Shown: positions 54,000 through 62,400, counted from the first letter of the stretch. The stretch is 64,000 bases of DNA from Alphaproteobacteria bacterium (GCA_028285305.1 JANQPV010000021.1:62001-126000), one strand, 5' to 3'. Notes: generated by a model from the sequence alone, not told the origin. Translations and numbers: made by a program.

Positions 54000-55046
54000 T
54001 CAATTGGTTTTGGGCGTCGCCCCTTGTACAGCGGTCTCGCCGTCTTCGTCCCGGCGCGATGAGCTCGGCTGTAGATAAGACTTGAGTATCGCAAGAATCC
54101 TTTCCGCCGGCCGCCAGTAGGCTTGCCAAAGCGTATTGTATTGCTGCGGCAAGTCCGTATCGACACCAATCTCCAGAGTTTCACGCTCTTTTGGTACATA
54201 GAGCGTGCCGAACATCCAATCCCAGATGGCGAACGTCTGACCAAAGTTCTTGTCATAATGATGCTTGGCTGCCGAGTGGTGTATTTGGTGCTGTGCCGGA
54301 GAAACTAGGATCCTGCTGAGAATGGGGCCGTAACAAATCCAGATATGGGAATGGCGGAAATTCGCCGTGAAATTGAAAAGGGCTGCCACAGCGTTGATGC
54401 CCAAAATCTTCCAGACAGTTGGATCATCGCCGAGCAACCAAAAAGCAGGCGCGATGAGAACGCCGACAATCAGGGAGCGAATGATCGCCCTGTTCACGTC
54501 GTAGATGGGATGCTTACGGTGCTGGGTTAGGGGCGTGAGAACCTCCGCGCTGTGATGGACACGGTGGATCTCCCAGAGAATTGGAATCCGGTGGTGAATC
54601 GCATGGTTGGCAAATGACCCGAAGTCGCCAACCATCACGGAGTAAAACGTGAAGGCAACGATCACCAGAGGCGTATACTGAATGTCGAACGGAGCGAAGC
54701 CGACGGTCGATTCAATCAACTGAAGGGTCCAGTTGGCGACCAGCAGGGTGCCGAACACTAAACCGACAAAGCGCGTGAGCCCAAAGAAACGGTTGACGAG
54801 ATAGAGCTTTAGGTCGAGCAGTGTCGAATTGTTCAAATAGTGGTCCTTGGGAAACACGAACCGCAAACAACCTAAGAACGACTTTTGGCCGGACGTCTTG
54901 AGGACGAACAGATACAAGGCCGCGCCCCCCACCAGGAAGGCCAGCAAATACATCCAATAGAACCGCTCAACCGGATTGGTAAAGAGCGTGTCGTAACGAT
55001 CCAAATTCCGCCAAAGCAAATCCAAGCCAGTCTCAAACAATGTCAT
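54000..55046 (-). CDS. Sterol desaturase/fatty acid hydroxylase family protein (second copy)
   Basis: The protein has 348 residues with several membrane helices. Di-iron histidine boxes are HAIHH, HRVHHS and HQIHHS, with another His-rich end HHYDKNF. It acts on a membrane lipid or sterol-like substrate with O2. The sequence differs clearly from the copy at 25504-26427, so it is a separate subgroup. GGGGAG lies just upstream of the ATG. It converges with the asparagine-synthetase-like gene (10 bp between stops). Confidence 0.87.
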   Translation of the reverse strand: MTLFETGLDLLWRNLDRYDTLFTNPVERFYWMYLLAFLVGGAALYLFVLKTSGQKSFLGCLRFVFPKDHYLNNSTLLDLKLYLVNRFFGLTRFVGLVFGTLLVANWTLQLIESTVGFAPFDIQYTPLVIVAFTFYSVMVGDFGSFANHAIHHRIPILWEIHRVHHSAEVLTPLTQHRKHPIYDVNRAIIRSLIVGVLIAPAFWLLGDDPTVWKILGINAVAALFNFTANFRHSHIWICYGPILSRILVSPAQHQIHHSAAKHHYDKNFGQTFAIWDWMFGTLYVPKERETLEIGVDTDLPQQYNTLWQAYWRPAERILAILKSYLQPSSSRRDEDGETAVQGATPKTN

Positions 55047-55369
55047 TTCTGCTCCCCGTCTGGAGTTTGAAATCCCAAGGCCGCGCCCTCATGGCTGCAA
55101 GAACGGCGCAAACAAAGAGGGTTCCCGAATTGAGACACTTCGAAGCGGGTGAACTCCCCTAAGCGGGGAATGCTATTCAAAAGGCTTACCAGTTGGTGCG
55201 GCAACGTGGGCAGCGTTTACCGCTGTGTCGAGCGGCAGCGTCTGATGGTTGGCGCCCAGCGAACCTGTTTGAATTCTGATTGTTTTTCGCTAGCGTTTCT
55301 TAGGGCGCTGCGGAGTCCTACGAGACTTTCATATCCCTGTCCCGAGCACATCACTCCAGGAGATTAGAT
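55047..55369. other. Intergenic region between the sterol-desaturase-like and SDR genes
   Basis: This 323-bp divergent region has no convincing gene. A short CCCCTAAGCGGGG hairpin lies near 55156-55168. Promoters for both flanking genes are expected here. Confidence 0.4.
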
Positions 55370-56206
55370 ATGGACCAGAAGCCAGTTGCTGTCGTCATTG
55401 GCGCCACTTCGAAGTGGCAATCGGACGGGCGGAACACGCGTCTCATCCATGGGGACAGTATTGAGGATGGAGACTTGCCTCTGTCCGTCCGTTGGGGTCT
55501 GGGAGGCGCGTTGGCGTTGAAGTTTGCAGCCGAAGGCTACCATGTTGTTCCGACAACCCGCTCAGCGGCAAACGCAGAAGCTTTGGCAGAGGGGCTGAGA
55601 AGTCAAGATGGCACTTGTTCTGTGATTGAGTTGGATTTGGCATCGCCGGAGTCGATCGAGGCGGCATTCGCCAAAATCCGGGCCGATGTCGGTGAGCCTG
55701 AGGTCGTTATACTCAATGCAGGGTATTTGGACGGCAGGGATCTACCCAAAGACCAAGAGCTGCTTGAACATATGCCCGTGGAGATCTTTGAGACGGCTCA
55801 GCATGTTTCCAGTCGTGGCCCCTTTCTTGTGGCGAAACAGATTATGCCGGCAATGCGGGAGAGAGGTCGGGGGTCCTTTTTGATTACGAACAATGCGGCG
55901 TCTCTTCGCGGCCAAAAGCGGTACACCGGACAATCCCTCTATTATCCGCGGGGTATGATGCGTACGCTCGCCCAGGCGCTAACGGAGGAGTATTCAGAGT
56001 ACGGCGTACATATCGCCCATGTGATTGTCGACGGCTTGATCGATTCTCCCGGTACACGGGCCTTGCCGATTGCTCAAAAGCGACCTGAGATCATCATGAA
56101 TCCGGCAGCAATAGCAGATTCCTATTTCTATTTGCATTGTCAGGACAAGTCTTGCTGGACCCACGAAATTCAGCTCACGCCCTATTCAACGAAGCCAAGT
56201 TTCTAA
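55370..56206 (+). CDS. Atypical SDR-family protein
   Basis: The protein has 278 residues. The Rossmann core is interrupted: IGATSKWQSDG is followed by an insert of about 25 residues before GLGGALALKFAAEGYHV. The NAG motif is LNAGYL and the catalytic Ser region is ITNNAAS. At the YxxxK position it reads YYPRGMM, so the active-site lysine is missing. It may bind NAD(P) without classical oxidoreductase activity, or use another residue. GGAG lies 8 nt upstream. Confidence 0.72.
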   Translation: MDQKPVAVVIGATSKWQSDGRNTRLIHGDSIEDGDLPLSVRWGLGGALALKFAAEGYHVVPTTRSAANAEALAEGLRSQDGTCSVIELDLASPESIEAAFAKIRADVGEPEVVILNAGYLDGRDLPKDQELLEHMPVEIFETAQHVSSRGPFLVAKQIMPAMRERGRGSFLITNNAASLRGQKRYTGQSLYYPRGMMRTLAQALTEEYSEYGVHIAHVIVDGLIDSPGTRALPIAQKRPEIIMNPAAIADSYFYLHCQDKSCWTHEIQLTPYSTKPSF

Positions 56207-56250
56207 GTTGGCCTTGGGGTCCGGGACTCCATCTTTGTCGATCGGATGCC

Positions 56251-56928
56251 TCACGACAGCAGGCGCAATTCTCCCCATACGATATGCCACACCAGGTAGT
56301 ACCCGATGCGCATGGCGTACATGGGGAGGAAGCCGTGCGAACGAAAGACAAGTAACTGGGCAACATTGAAAATGTAGAGGTGAATCCCGGTAAACAGCAA
56401 AAGCGGGGCGCTTTCTGATTGAGCTAGGAGAAGTTGGAAAGCGGGTTCGATGAGGGCAATGGCAGCGATCAACGCAAATGAAATTCCTCTTGCGGAAGTG
56501 AGCAGCAGGAACAACGCGAACGGCAGCAAATGAAACGTGGTTTCTGCAACGAGCGCCATCGTTGGGTAATGCAGCACCGACCACGGGAAGCGCACGTTGA
56601 TATCGTCCGGAAAGCCGAACGCTAGATCTGCGATGATCGTAGGAAGTGCAAACAGGGCGCCTGCAAGAAAGGCCCAGGCGAAGGGCCTAAGCCATCCCGG
56701 ACCAAGGCCTGGCGCGGTTTGCATGTCCGTGAGCGCTCGCTGCGTGTCTAGATACCGCACGCAGAAGAAACCGGTGAGGCACACACCCCAAATTACGGCG
56801 ACGGGCTCTATTGGACCAAAGAAAGGCGGCAAACTTTGGCTGGCGCCATAGACCAGGATCGCGGTTGCGGATAATGCGAAGATGGCCAAGGCGGCATAGG
56901 CCTTCTGATCCGCTGTGAAACTTGCCAT
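56251..56928 (-). CDS. Polytopic membrane protein, possibly CPBP-like
   Basis: The protein has 225 residues and about seven membrane helices. The segment ALVAETTFHLLPFALFLLL recalls the glutamate motif of CPBP (CAAX/bacteriocin-processing) proteins, but the paired EE and the later His motifs are not clear. Function is unknown. The ATG at 56928 is 36 bp from an FNR-type box, though the spacing fits the opposite gene better. Confidence 0.5.
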   Translation of the reverse strand: MASFTADQKAYAALAIFALSATAILVYGASQSLPPFFGPIEPVAVIWGVCLTGFFCVRYLDTQRALTDMQTAPGLGPGWLRPFAWAFLAGALFALPTIIADLAFGFPDDINVRFPWSVLHYPTMALVAETTFHLLPFALFLLLTSARGISFALIAAIALIEPAFQLLLAQSESAPLLLFTGIHLYIFNVAQLLVFRSHGFLPMYAMRIGYYLVWHIVWGELRLLS

Positions 56929-56963
56929 GGTTACCACAACGACGAGAAAGGTCGTAGGTGGCT

Positions 56964-56977
56964 TTGATCTAAATCAA
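56964..56977. promoter_or_regulatory. FNR/FixK-type box upstream of the Rieske oxygenase
   Basis: TTGATCTAAATCAA matches the TTGAT-N4-ATCAA consensus perfectly. A CATAAG at 57003-57008 could be the -10, but lies about 3 bp further than ideal class II spacing. It suggests low-oxygen control of the Rieske-nnrU transcript. Confidence 0.7.
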
Positions 56978-57090
56978 GGCCAGCTTGGCCGGATTCAGTT
57001 GCCATAAGAAAGCGTCAGCCGTGACGGTATTTGAACACAATAGGCGCTGACAGATCTAAACCATCGCAATTCAGGAGGGAGGAGCGCGAC

Positions 57091-58641
57091 ATGACCGAGC
57101 TTTTAACAGGAACCAACCGTTCAGCAGGTGTCAGCTATTTGGAGCTTTTGGACCAAGATAGTCACCCGGTACGGGATGTTTTGCGGACAGAGTCCCCTAT
57201 GGAGCCAGGGCCGACAAAGGTTCCGGTCGAGCGATACTTCTCAAAGGAGTTTCATGATCTGGAAGTTGAAAAGGTCTGGAAGCGATGCTGGCAAATGGCG
57301 TGTCATGAAGATGATATTCCAGATGTGGGTGACTATCATGTTTATGATATCGCAAATCTGTCTTTTCTCATTGTACGAACGGCTGAAGACCAGTTCAAAG
57401 CCTTTTGGAATGCATGTCTGCATCGTGGACGGCAACTAAAAGAGACCCACGGCAAGCTCGCTCGCGGCTTCCGTTGTCCGTTTCACGGCTGGGCGTGGAA
57501 CCTGGACGGGTCGGTATTTCAGATCCCGTGTCAGTGGGATTTTCCGTCCGTTGATTTAGAAGAGTACAAGCTGCCTGAAGTGCAGTTGGATCATTGGGGT
57601 GGGTTCATCTTTATCAATCCGGACGAAAACAATACGCAGCCCCTTTCCGAGTTTCTGGGGACCTTGTCCGACGAGTTTTCTTTGTTGCCCTATGAAAAAC
57701 GCTACAAAGTTGCTCATGTCGCCAAGGTCTTGCGGTGCAATTGGAAGGTGGCCCAGGAAGCGTTCAGCGAAGCCTATCACGTGGTCGCAACTCATCCGAC
57801 GATTCTTGAAACGATCGGCGATGCGAATTCCAAATATGATGTGTTTGGCAACTACTCTCGGGCTTTATCGCCCCAATTCACACCGAGCCCGCATCTTGCA
57901 AATATGCCGGAATATGAAGCGCTGGCTGACGCTAAACTCTACACGAAGCTTCGTCATCCTTTGTCGGGCCACGTCTATGAACGCGGTGAGGACGGACTTG
58001 TTCACATTACCAATCACGACGGTGAGGTGAGTAAGTTTACGGCGCAAGCCGAATGGATTGAGGGTCCCGTGCGCCATGCCGATCCTCATATGTGCGACTG
58101 GATTGGCGGCGAGTTGCTGCCGGGTTCCGGTGAAGAGCCAGCCTTTGTTCCCGATTACAACGAGAATGGGGTGAATTGGCGGGCGAAAATGGCTGAGGGC
58201 CCACGGGAACAGTTCCGTCAAGTGCTTGGCGATGTCATGGACGACGTGTCCGATGCGGAGCTGATCGATTCTATCTACTACACCGTCTTTCCCAACTTTC
58301 ATCCGTGGGGGTCGTTCAATCAGATTGTCTACCGGTTTAGACCTTATGGGGACAATCCGGATGAATGCATCCACGAGTGCATGTACTTTGCGCCGGCGCC
58401 TGAAGGGGAGAAACGCCCACCGGCCGCGCCGATTCACTGGCTCGGACCTGACGACGACTGGACGGAAGCGCCGGAGTTGGGAATGCTCGCCAAAGTCTTT
58501 AATCAAGACGTGGTCAACATGCCATGGGTGCAAAAGGGTCTTAAGACCATGAAGCAACCCTATGTCATTTTCGCAGACTACGGAGAAACAAAGCCCCGGC
58601 ATTTTCATAAACTGTTAAATGAATGGATTGAAAAACCCTAG
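57091..58641 (+). CDS. Rieske non-haem iron oxygenase, alpha subunit
   Basis: The protein has 516 residues. The Rieske [2Fe-2S] site is CLHRG...CPFHGW (Cys109, His111, Cys129, His132). The mononuclear iron site is NWKVAQEAFSEAYHVVATHP, with His230 and His235 and a later Asp expected. Ring-hydroxylating dioxygenases, demethylases and other Rieske oxygenases share this layout; the substrate is unknown. The ATG at 57091 has GGAGG upstream. No ferredoxin or reductase gene is adjacent, so electron donors must come from elsewhere. It lies 27 bp before nnrU. Confidence 0.92.
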   Translation: MTELLTGTNRSAGVSYLELLDQDSHPVRDVLRTESPMEPGPTKVPVERYFSKEFHDLEVEKVWKRCWQMACHEDDIPDVGDYHVYDIANLSFLIVRTAEDQFKAFWNACLHRGRQLKETHGKLARGFRCPFHGWAWNLDGSVFQIPCQWDFPSVDLEEYKLPEVQLDHWGGFIFINPDENNTQPLSEFLGTLSDEFSLLPYEKRYKVAHVAKVLRCNWKVAQEAFSEAYHVVATHPTILETIGDANSKYDVFGNYSRALSPQFTPSPHLANMPEYEALADAKLYTKLRHPLSGHVYERGEDGLVHITNHDGEVSKFTAQAEWIEGPVRHADPHMCDWIGGELLPGSGEEPAFVPDYNENGVNWRAKMAEGPREQFRQVLGDVMDDVSDAELIDSIYYTVFPNFHPWGSFNQIVYRFRPYGDNPDECIHECMYFAPAPEGEKRPPAAPIHWLGPDDDWTEAPELGMLAKVFNQDVVNMPWVQKGLKTMKQPYVIFADYGETKPRHFHKLLNEWIEKP

Positions 58642-58668
58642 AGTGAGATAAACAAACTCGAGAAGACC

Positions 58669-59313
58669 ATGGAGCTGGCCGCCGCCTTGGCCGTGTTTAT
58701 TGGAAGTCACGTGGCGATTTCCAGAACAGCGATCAAACCGTTCCTCATTGAAAAATTTGGGCGGTCGGCCTATCTCGCCGCCTATTCGCTTCTGTCTCTC
58801 GTGCTTTTCACATGGGTGATCACCGCGTTGCTTCAAACGCGGATCATCCAGCTCTGGCCAACAACGGATTGGGGCTATGGTTTTGCTCTGGCGTTAACGT
58901 TTTTCGCAACTTTGCTTCTTGGGGCAGGGGCTGTGAGCCCTAACCCGTTTTCCGTCAGCTTTCACGAGCAAGGATTTGATGCGGCGCGGCCTGGCATTGT
59001 TGGTTTCACCCGTCATCCAATTGTCTGGGGCTTTGGCTTGTGGGGGCTTGCCCATGTTCCGGCCAACGGCGATGTCATGGCATTGTTGGTCTTTGGCGGC
59101 GTTTTTGCGTTTGCCCTTTTGGGAGCTCGATCCCTGGACCGGCGTGCGCGTCAGCGCTTGGGTGAAGACACGTTCAAACAGATGACCGCCTCGAACGGCT
59201 CGTTGGATCGGAATGCCATCGTAGGCGGCATTGCCGGAGCGCTGGTTTGGATGGGGATCGTGTGGATGCATCCGAGGCTCTTTGGCGTCGATCCTTTGTT
59301 TCCTTTCAAATAG
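58669..59313 (+). CDS. nnrU: NnrU family membrane protein
   Basis: The protein has 214 residues with five or six membrane helices. The family signature FTRHPIVWGFGLWGLAHVPANGD is intact. NnrU occurs with denitrification genes and is related to isoprenylcysteine-methyltransferase-like and 15-cis-zeta-carotene-isomerase proteins, which suggests a haem-containing isomerase fold; its role is not settled. It follows the Rieske gene by 27 bp and is likely co-transcribed. Confidence 0.9.
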   Translation: MELAAALAVFIGSHVAISRTAIKPFLIEKFGRSAYLAAYSLLSLVLFTWVITALLQTRIIQLWPTTDWGYGFALALTFFATLLLGAGAVSPNPFSVSFHEQGFDAARPGIVGFTRHPIVWGFGLWGLAHVPANGDVMALLVFGGVFAFALLGARSLDRRARQRLGEDTFKQMTASNGSLDRNAIVGGIAGALVWMGIVWMHPRLFGVDPLFPFK

Positions 59314-59431
59314 GGATTTTGCCCTCTGGCTTTGCGACATTTGGGCACAGAGTGGGCCCAATTGATCTCGGTCAAATCGCCTTGTTTGGTCTCATGAAAT
59401 CTTCAGCATGCATAGCGATGGCGAGACTTGG

Positions 59432-59445
59432 TTAAGATTTGTCAA
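59432..59445. promoter_or_regulatory. Degenerate FNR-type box upstream of ompW
   Basis: TTAAGATTTGTCAA matches TTGA-N6-TCAA at seven of eight positions. OmpW genes are FNR- or ArcA-controlled in enterobacteria, but here the match is imperfect. Confidence 0.3.
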
Positions 59446-59488
59446 GTATGCTCGTTAACTCTTTTTGGCTGCATAGGGGATTTCTGAG

Positions 59489-60145
59489 GTGGACAAGATT
59501 AAGACGATTTGTGTTGGAGCTTTGAGCGCGCTGATTGTGTGTTCGGGGGTGAGTATAGCGGAAGCGGCGGCGGCCGGGCCTTTGAAACTGAGGTTGCGCG
59601 GTATCGCAGTTGTGCCGCGTGACAATGCCGATATCACGCCGATTGGTGGATCTACGGAAATCAATACCAAATTCGTGCCCGAGATCGACATTACCTACCA
59701 TGTGACAAAACACTTTGCGTTCGAACTCATTGCGGCGACTGCCAAACACGATGTGGAGGCTGTCAGAACATCAATCGGCACAGTCGATCTTGGTTCGGTC
59801 CGTCATATTCCGCCGACGTTAACCCTTCAATATCACTTTTCGCCCGATGCCCAGGTACGGCCGTATGTGGGGGCGGGTCTGAACTACACGATCTTTTTGT
59901 CTCTTGATGACCCGGAAGGACTGGATGTCAAATACGACAATGGCTTTGGCGCCGCGCTCCAGGCGGGTGTTGACATCGGGCTCAATGACAATTGGCATAT
60001 CAACTTTGATGTGAAGCGGCTCTTTCTGGATACGGATGTTTCGATCAATGCAGAAGCCCTGTCGCTGGGAACGATTGATGCAGACGTAGATGTCGACCCT
60101 TGGATTTTCGGCATTGGCCTCGGCTACACATTTCCGATTGATTGA
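59489..60145 (+). CDS. ompW: OmpW family outer-membrane protein
   Basis: The protein has 218 residues with a signal peptide ending near IAEAAAA. The barrel has the OmpW marks LRLRGIAVVPRDNA near the start, PTLTLQYHFSPDAQVRPYVGAGLNYT in the middle and GIGLGYTF at the C-terminus, which ends in Phe-Pro-Ile-Asp. OmpW forms an 8-strand barrel with a hydrophobic channel for small molecules. The start is GTG with GAGG upstream. Confidence 0.92.
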   Translation: MDKIKTICVGALSALIVCSGVSIAEAAAAGPLKLRLRGIAVVPRDNADITPIGGSTEINTKFVPEIDITYHVTKHFAFELIAATAKHDVEAVRTSIGTVDLGSVRHIPPTLTLQYHFSPDAQVRPYVGAGLNYTIFLSLDDPEGLDVKYDNGFGAALQAGVDIGLNDNWHINFDVKRLFLDTDVSINAEALSLGTIDADVDVDPWIFGIGLGYTFPID

Positions 60146-60170
60146 CGCCTGAGTAGTTGTGGGGCTCAGG

Positions 60171-60199
60171 CGCCCTTATGGCCGGCCGGAGGCGTTTTT
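60171..60199 (+). terminator. Putative intrinsic terminator after ompW
   Basis: CGCC (60171-60174) and GGCG (60191-60194) enclose a GGCCGGCC palindrome and precede TTTTT. A second hairpin CGCCTGAG/CTCAGGCG (60146-60153 and 60165-60172) lies just before it. Confidence 0.55.
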
Positions 60200-60225
60200 C
60201 TCCGTGTCGGCTATTTTTTGTGCGC

Positions 60226-61719
60226 CTATTTCGATTTGACGCTTAGCTCGGACTTGCAGAGAGCCAGGGTCTTTTCGGGGCTTCCGGATGCATCGATGAG
60301 ATGCCACCGGCTGGGAGGCGCATACTTGGACAGCTGTCGGCGAAGTATCTCTACCGTTGCGTCTGACGCGTCATTGATGCGTGACCGAATCCTTTCCTCT
60401 AGCACTTCGGATGGGGCCTCCAACCACAGACCGACAAATTCAACGCCAGTTCGCTTTGCGAAGGACTCAATGTGGTCCTGTTCGCTTGCGGACAAAAAGG
60501 TTGCATCTACGACAACGGATACGCCGGCTTTAACGGCGTGAAACGCGTCCTTGCACAATCGCTGATAGACACGCTCGCTGTTTGCCGGCGTATAGTGGTC
60601 TGCGCTGAGCCTGGTCTCGGCTTGGACACCGGCAAGGCGTTTGCGGATGCTGTCGCTGCGAATCACGATGCAATCGGTCGGTTCACTCAATGTGGCCGAC
60701 AGTCTGCGCGCGAGCGTGGATTTTCCCGTGCCCGAGAGTCCGCCCACGGCAATCAGTTTTGGGCTGGGGCGGGGTTGCAGAAATTTCAGAGCGTATTCCA
60801 AAAAGACAGGCGCTTCCTCGCGTTGGCTTTGACCGGCTTCCGGCAAACCGCCAACCATTGCCCGAATTGCCGCGCGCATCGACATGAAGAGCGGAAGGAT
60901 ACTTAGACCCGAGAAGTCGCGGGTGTTTTCTTCATATCTGCTGAGAAATGCGTTGGCTTCCTGATCAAGCCCTCTATGGACAAGATCCATCAGAAGAAAA
61001 CTCACATCATAGGCGATGTCGATACAGCGGAAACTGTCATTAAATTCGATCGCATCAAACGGCGTCGGCCGATCTTGAAACACACAAATGTTTCCCAAGT
61101 GCAAGTCGCCATGGCATTCGCGGACGAAACCACGGCGTTGCCTGGCATTTAGTCGCGCCTTTACCCGTTCCGCGCTCGTATTAATTAGATCGATCCAAGT
61201 GGCGACATCGGGCCCGCTCAATGGTGAGGGTGTTCCCTTTTTTATGTTGGATATGAGATCAGTTAGAGTTGCCTCAGTTCCTTTGAAGCCGCCATACTTC
61301 GGCGCCGCGGGCGCTTGTTTGTGGAAGTCTGACACGACGTCGGCTAAGTCACGAACCACCTTATCGCTTAGACCGTGGTGAAGGGCGAGCGAATCCAGTT
61401 GGGCGTCGTCGTCGAAGCGGCGCATTTTGACGGCCCACTCGATGACCTCTCCTTGACCGCAAAACCGAATGGTTCTGTTCTCAAGGGTTATCGGCACCAC
61501 AGCCAAGTAGAGGCCCGGAGCTATGCGCCGGTTCAGGCGGAGTTCTTTCGCACACGCTTTTCGTCTAAGCTCTAGAGAAGAATAGTCCAGGAAGTTATAT
61601 GAAACGTTCTTCTTAATTTTGTAGGCAAAGTCTTTGGTCAGAATAATGTGCGAGGCGTGGGTTTCGATGTGCCGGTTTTCCTGAGGTGCGGTGGAGGAAG
61701 AGACCAGCAGCGCGTTCAC
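60226..61719 (-). CDS. APH-like kinase fused to AAA-type ATPase
   Basis: The protein has 497 residues and starts with GTG. The N-terminal 300 residues form an aminoglycoside-phosphotransferase-like fold, with HGDLHLGN (residues 203-210) and FDAIEF as catalytic and metal sites. The C-terminal 170 residues carry a P-loop GGLSGTGKST (about 326-335) of the gluconate-kinase/zeta-toxin type. Such fusions are common but uncharacterised; small-molecule or protein phosphorylation is likely. An FNR-type box lies 227 bp upstream of its start. Confidence 0.88.
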   Translation of the reverse strand: MNALLVSSSTAPQENRHIETHASHIILTKDFAYKIKKNVSYNFLDYSSLELRRKACAKELRLNRRIAPGLYLAVVPITLENRTIRFCGQGEVIEWAVKMRRFDDDAQLDSLALHHGLSDKVVRDLADVVSDFHKQAPAAPKYGGFKGTEATLTDLISNIKKGTPSPLSGPDVATWIDLINTSAERVKARLNARQRRGFVRECHGDLHLGNICVFQDRPTPFDAIEFNDSFRCIDIAYDVSFLLMDLVHRGLDQEANAFLSRYEENTRDFSGLSILPLFMSMRAAIRAMVGGLPEAGQSQREEAPVFLEYALKFLQPRPSPKLIAVGGLSGTGKSTLARRLSATLSEPTDCIVIRSDSIRKRLAGVQAETRLSADHYTPANSERVYQRLCKDAFHAVKAGVSVVVDATFLSASEQDHIESFAKRTGVEFVGLWLEAPSEVLEERIRSRINDASDATVEILRRQLSKYAPPSRWHLIDASGSPEKTLALCKSELSVKSK

Positions 61720-61798
61720 AATCTCTTGTTGCGAGATGTCGTCGGACTTGGTGCGAACGGATCGGATGGTTGCCCCCTAGAATGACGGCCCCAAAAGG

Positions 61799-61840
61799 AC
61801 CCGCCGGCGGACTTAGCGAGGGGCATTTATGCCGGCGGGT
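61799..61840 (-). terminator. GC-rich hairpin, possible minus-strand terminator
   Basis: ACCCGCCGGC (minus strand 61840-61831) pairs with GCCGGCGGGT (61808-61799) around a 22-nt loop. It is followed on the minus strand by CCTTTT, a weak U-tract. It could end a transcript starting near the box at 61946-61959. Confidence 0.4.
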
Positions 61841-61945
61841 TGCATCCGAAAACTCACCTTGATGGCCCGTGAGGCCTTTTAGGTCAGATTTCAAATGGTC
61901 ATTTAGCTGACTCTTTGGAGATTAGTATTTTTCCGTCCAATCGCT

Positions 61946-61959
61946 TTGATCCAGATCAA
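61946..61959. promoter_or_regulatory. FNR/FixK-type box, perfect consensus
   Basis: TTGATCCAGATCAA matches TTGAT-N4-ATCAA exactly. Its target is uncertain: it is 500 bp from ccoN and 227 bp from the APH/ATPase gene. On the minus strand ACTAAT at 61926-61921 is a possible -10, but about 3 bp too close. Confidence 0.65.
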
Positions 61960-62065
61960 CATCTTGAAGCGCAGGGCGGTTGGACTCTTCCGGAGTGGTG
62001 ATTCTCATTGGCTCTAGATTGATTGTTCTTGGCTCTCATTGTTGCAGCGCCCTTGCCGTATCTGC

Positions 62066-62112
62066 AAAAAAGTCCGCCGACTTCTTCAGCACTTGAAAAT
62101 TGATCGGCGGAC
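62066..62112 (-). terminator. Rho-independent terminator on minus strand
   Basis: GTCCGCCGA (minus 62112-62104) and TCGGCGGAC (62080-62072) form a perfect 9-bp stem around a 23-nt loop, followed by six T on the minus strand (62071-62066). Confidence 0.75.
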
Positions 62113-62207
62113 GTTCAGGAGAGAGATGAAAAAAAAGCGTGTCTAAAGCGGAGTTCAGCCGAGCGAATCAGCCTGATGTGTCACTTTCAGAACCCCTCTC
62201 AGGGTGA
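62066..62207 (-). ncRNA. Candidate FixK/FNR-induced small RNA (about 142 nt)
   Basis: On the minus strand a -10 element TATACA (62219-62214) lies exactly 29.5 bp from the centre of the FixK-type box 62242-62255, the class II (-41.5) geometry. Transcription would start near 62207. The first nucleotides form ACCCT-GAGA-GGGGT (62205-62192), a 5-bp hairpin with a GNRA-type loop. A U8 run (62136-62129) and a C/U-rich TCTCTCTCCTG that could pair with ribosome-binding sites follow, then the terminator. No ATG occurs in the transcript. All parts of an Hfq-type sRNA are thus present. Function and expression are inferred, not known. Confidence 0.55.
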
Positions 62208-62241
62208 GGTATGTGTATAGGCACAGCCTGGTCGAACCACA

Positions 62242-62255
62242 TTGACTGAAGTCAA
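62242..62255. promoter_or_regulatory. FixK-type box for the small RNA
   Basis: TTGACTGAAGTCAA fits TTGA-N6-TCAA. Minus-strand spacing to TATACA is ideal for class II activation. On the plus strand GATAAT (62281-62286) is about 3 bp farther than ideal, so the box might serve both directions. Confidence 0.65.
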
Positions 62256-62386
62256 AGCTCCACCAATTTTTCGCTGTGAGGATAATAGGACGGGTGCGGC
62301 AAAAAGACCTGCGCTAAGCAAACGCATTGTTATCTGGCGACGGGGTATGCATTGGTGCCACGAGATGCAGTGCGGTCCGATGCCGT

Positions 62387-62400
62387 TTGACTTGCATCAA
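62387..62400. promoter_or_regulatory. FNR/FixK-type box for ccoN
   Basis: TTGACTTGCATCAA fits TTGA-N6-TCAA. A class II start would fall near 62435, 22 nt before the ccoN ATG. The hexamer at the -10 position, CATGGT, is weak, as is common in strongly activated promoters. Confidence 0.65.

Noticed and set aside
55156-55168. CCCC/GGGG hairpin as a terminator
   Set aside because: The stem is only 4 bp and there is no T-run on either strand.
61613-61894. 93-residue minus-strand frame
   Set aside because: It overlaps the start of the APH/ATPase gene in another frame, has poor composition and no ribosome-binding site.
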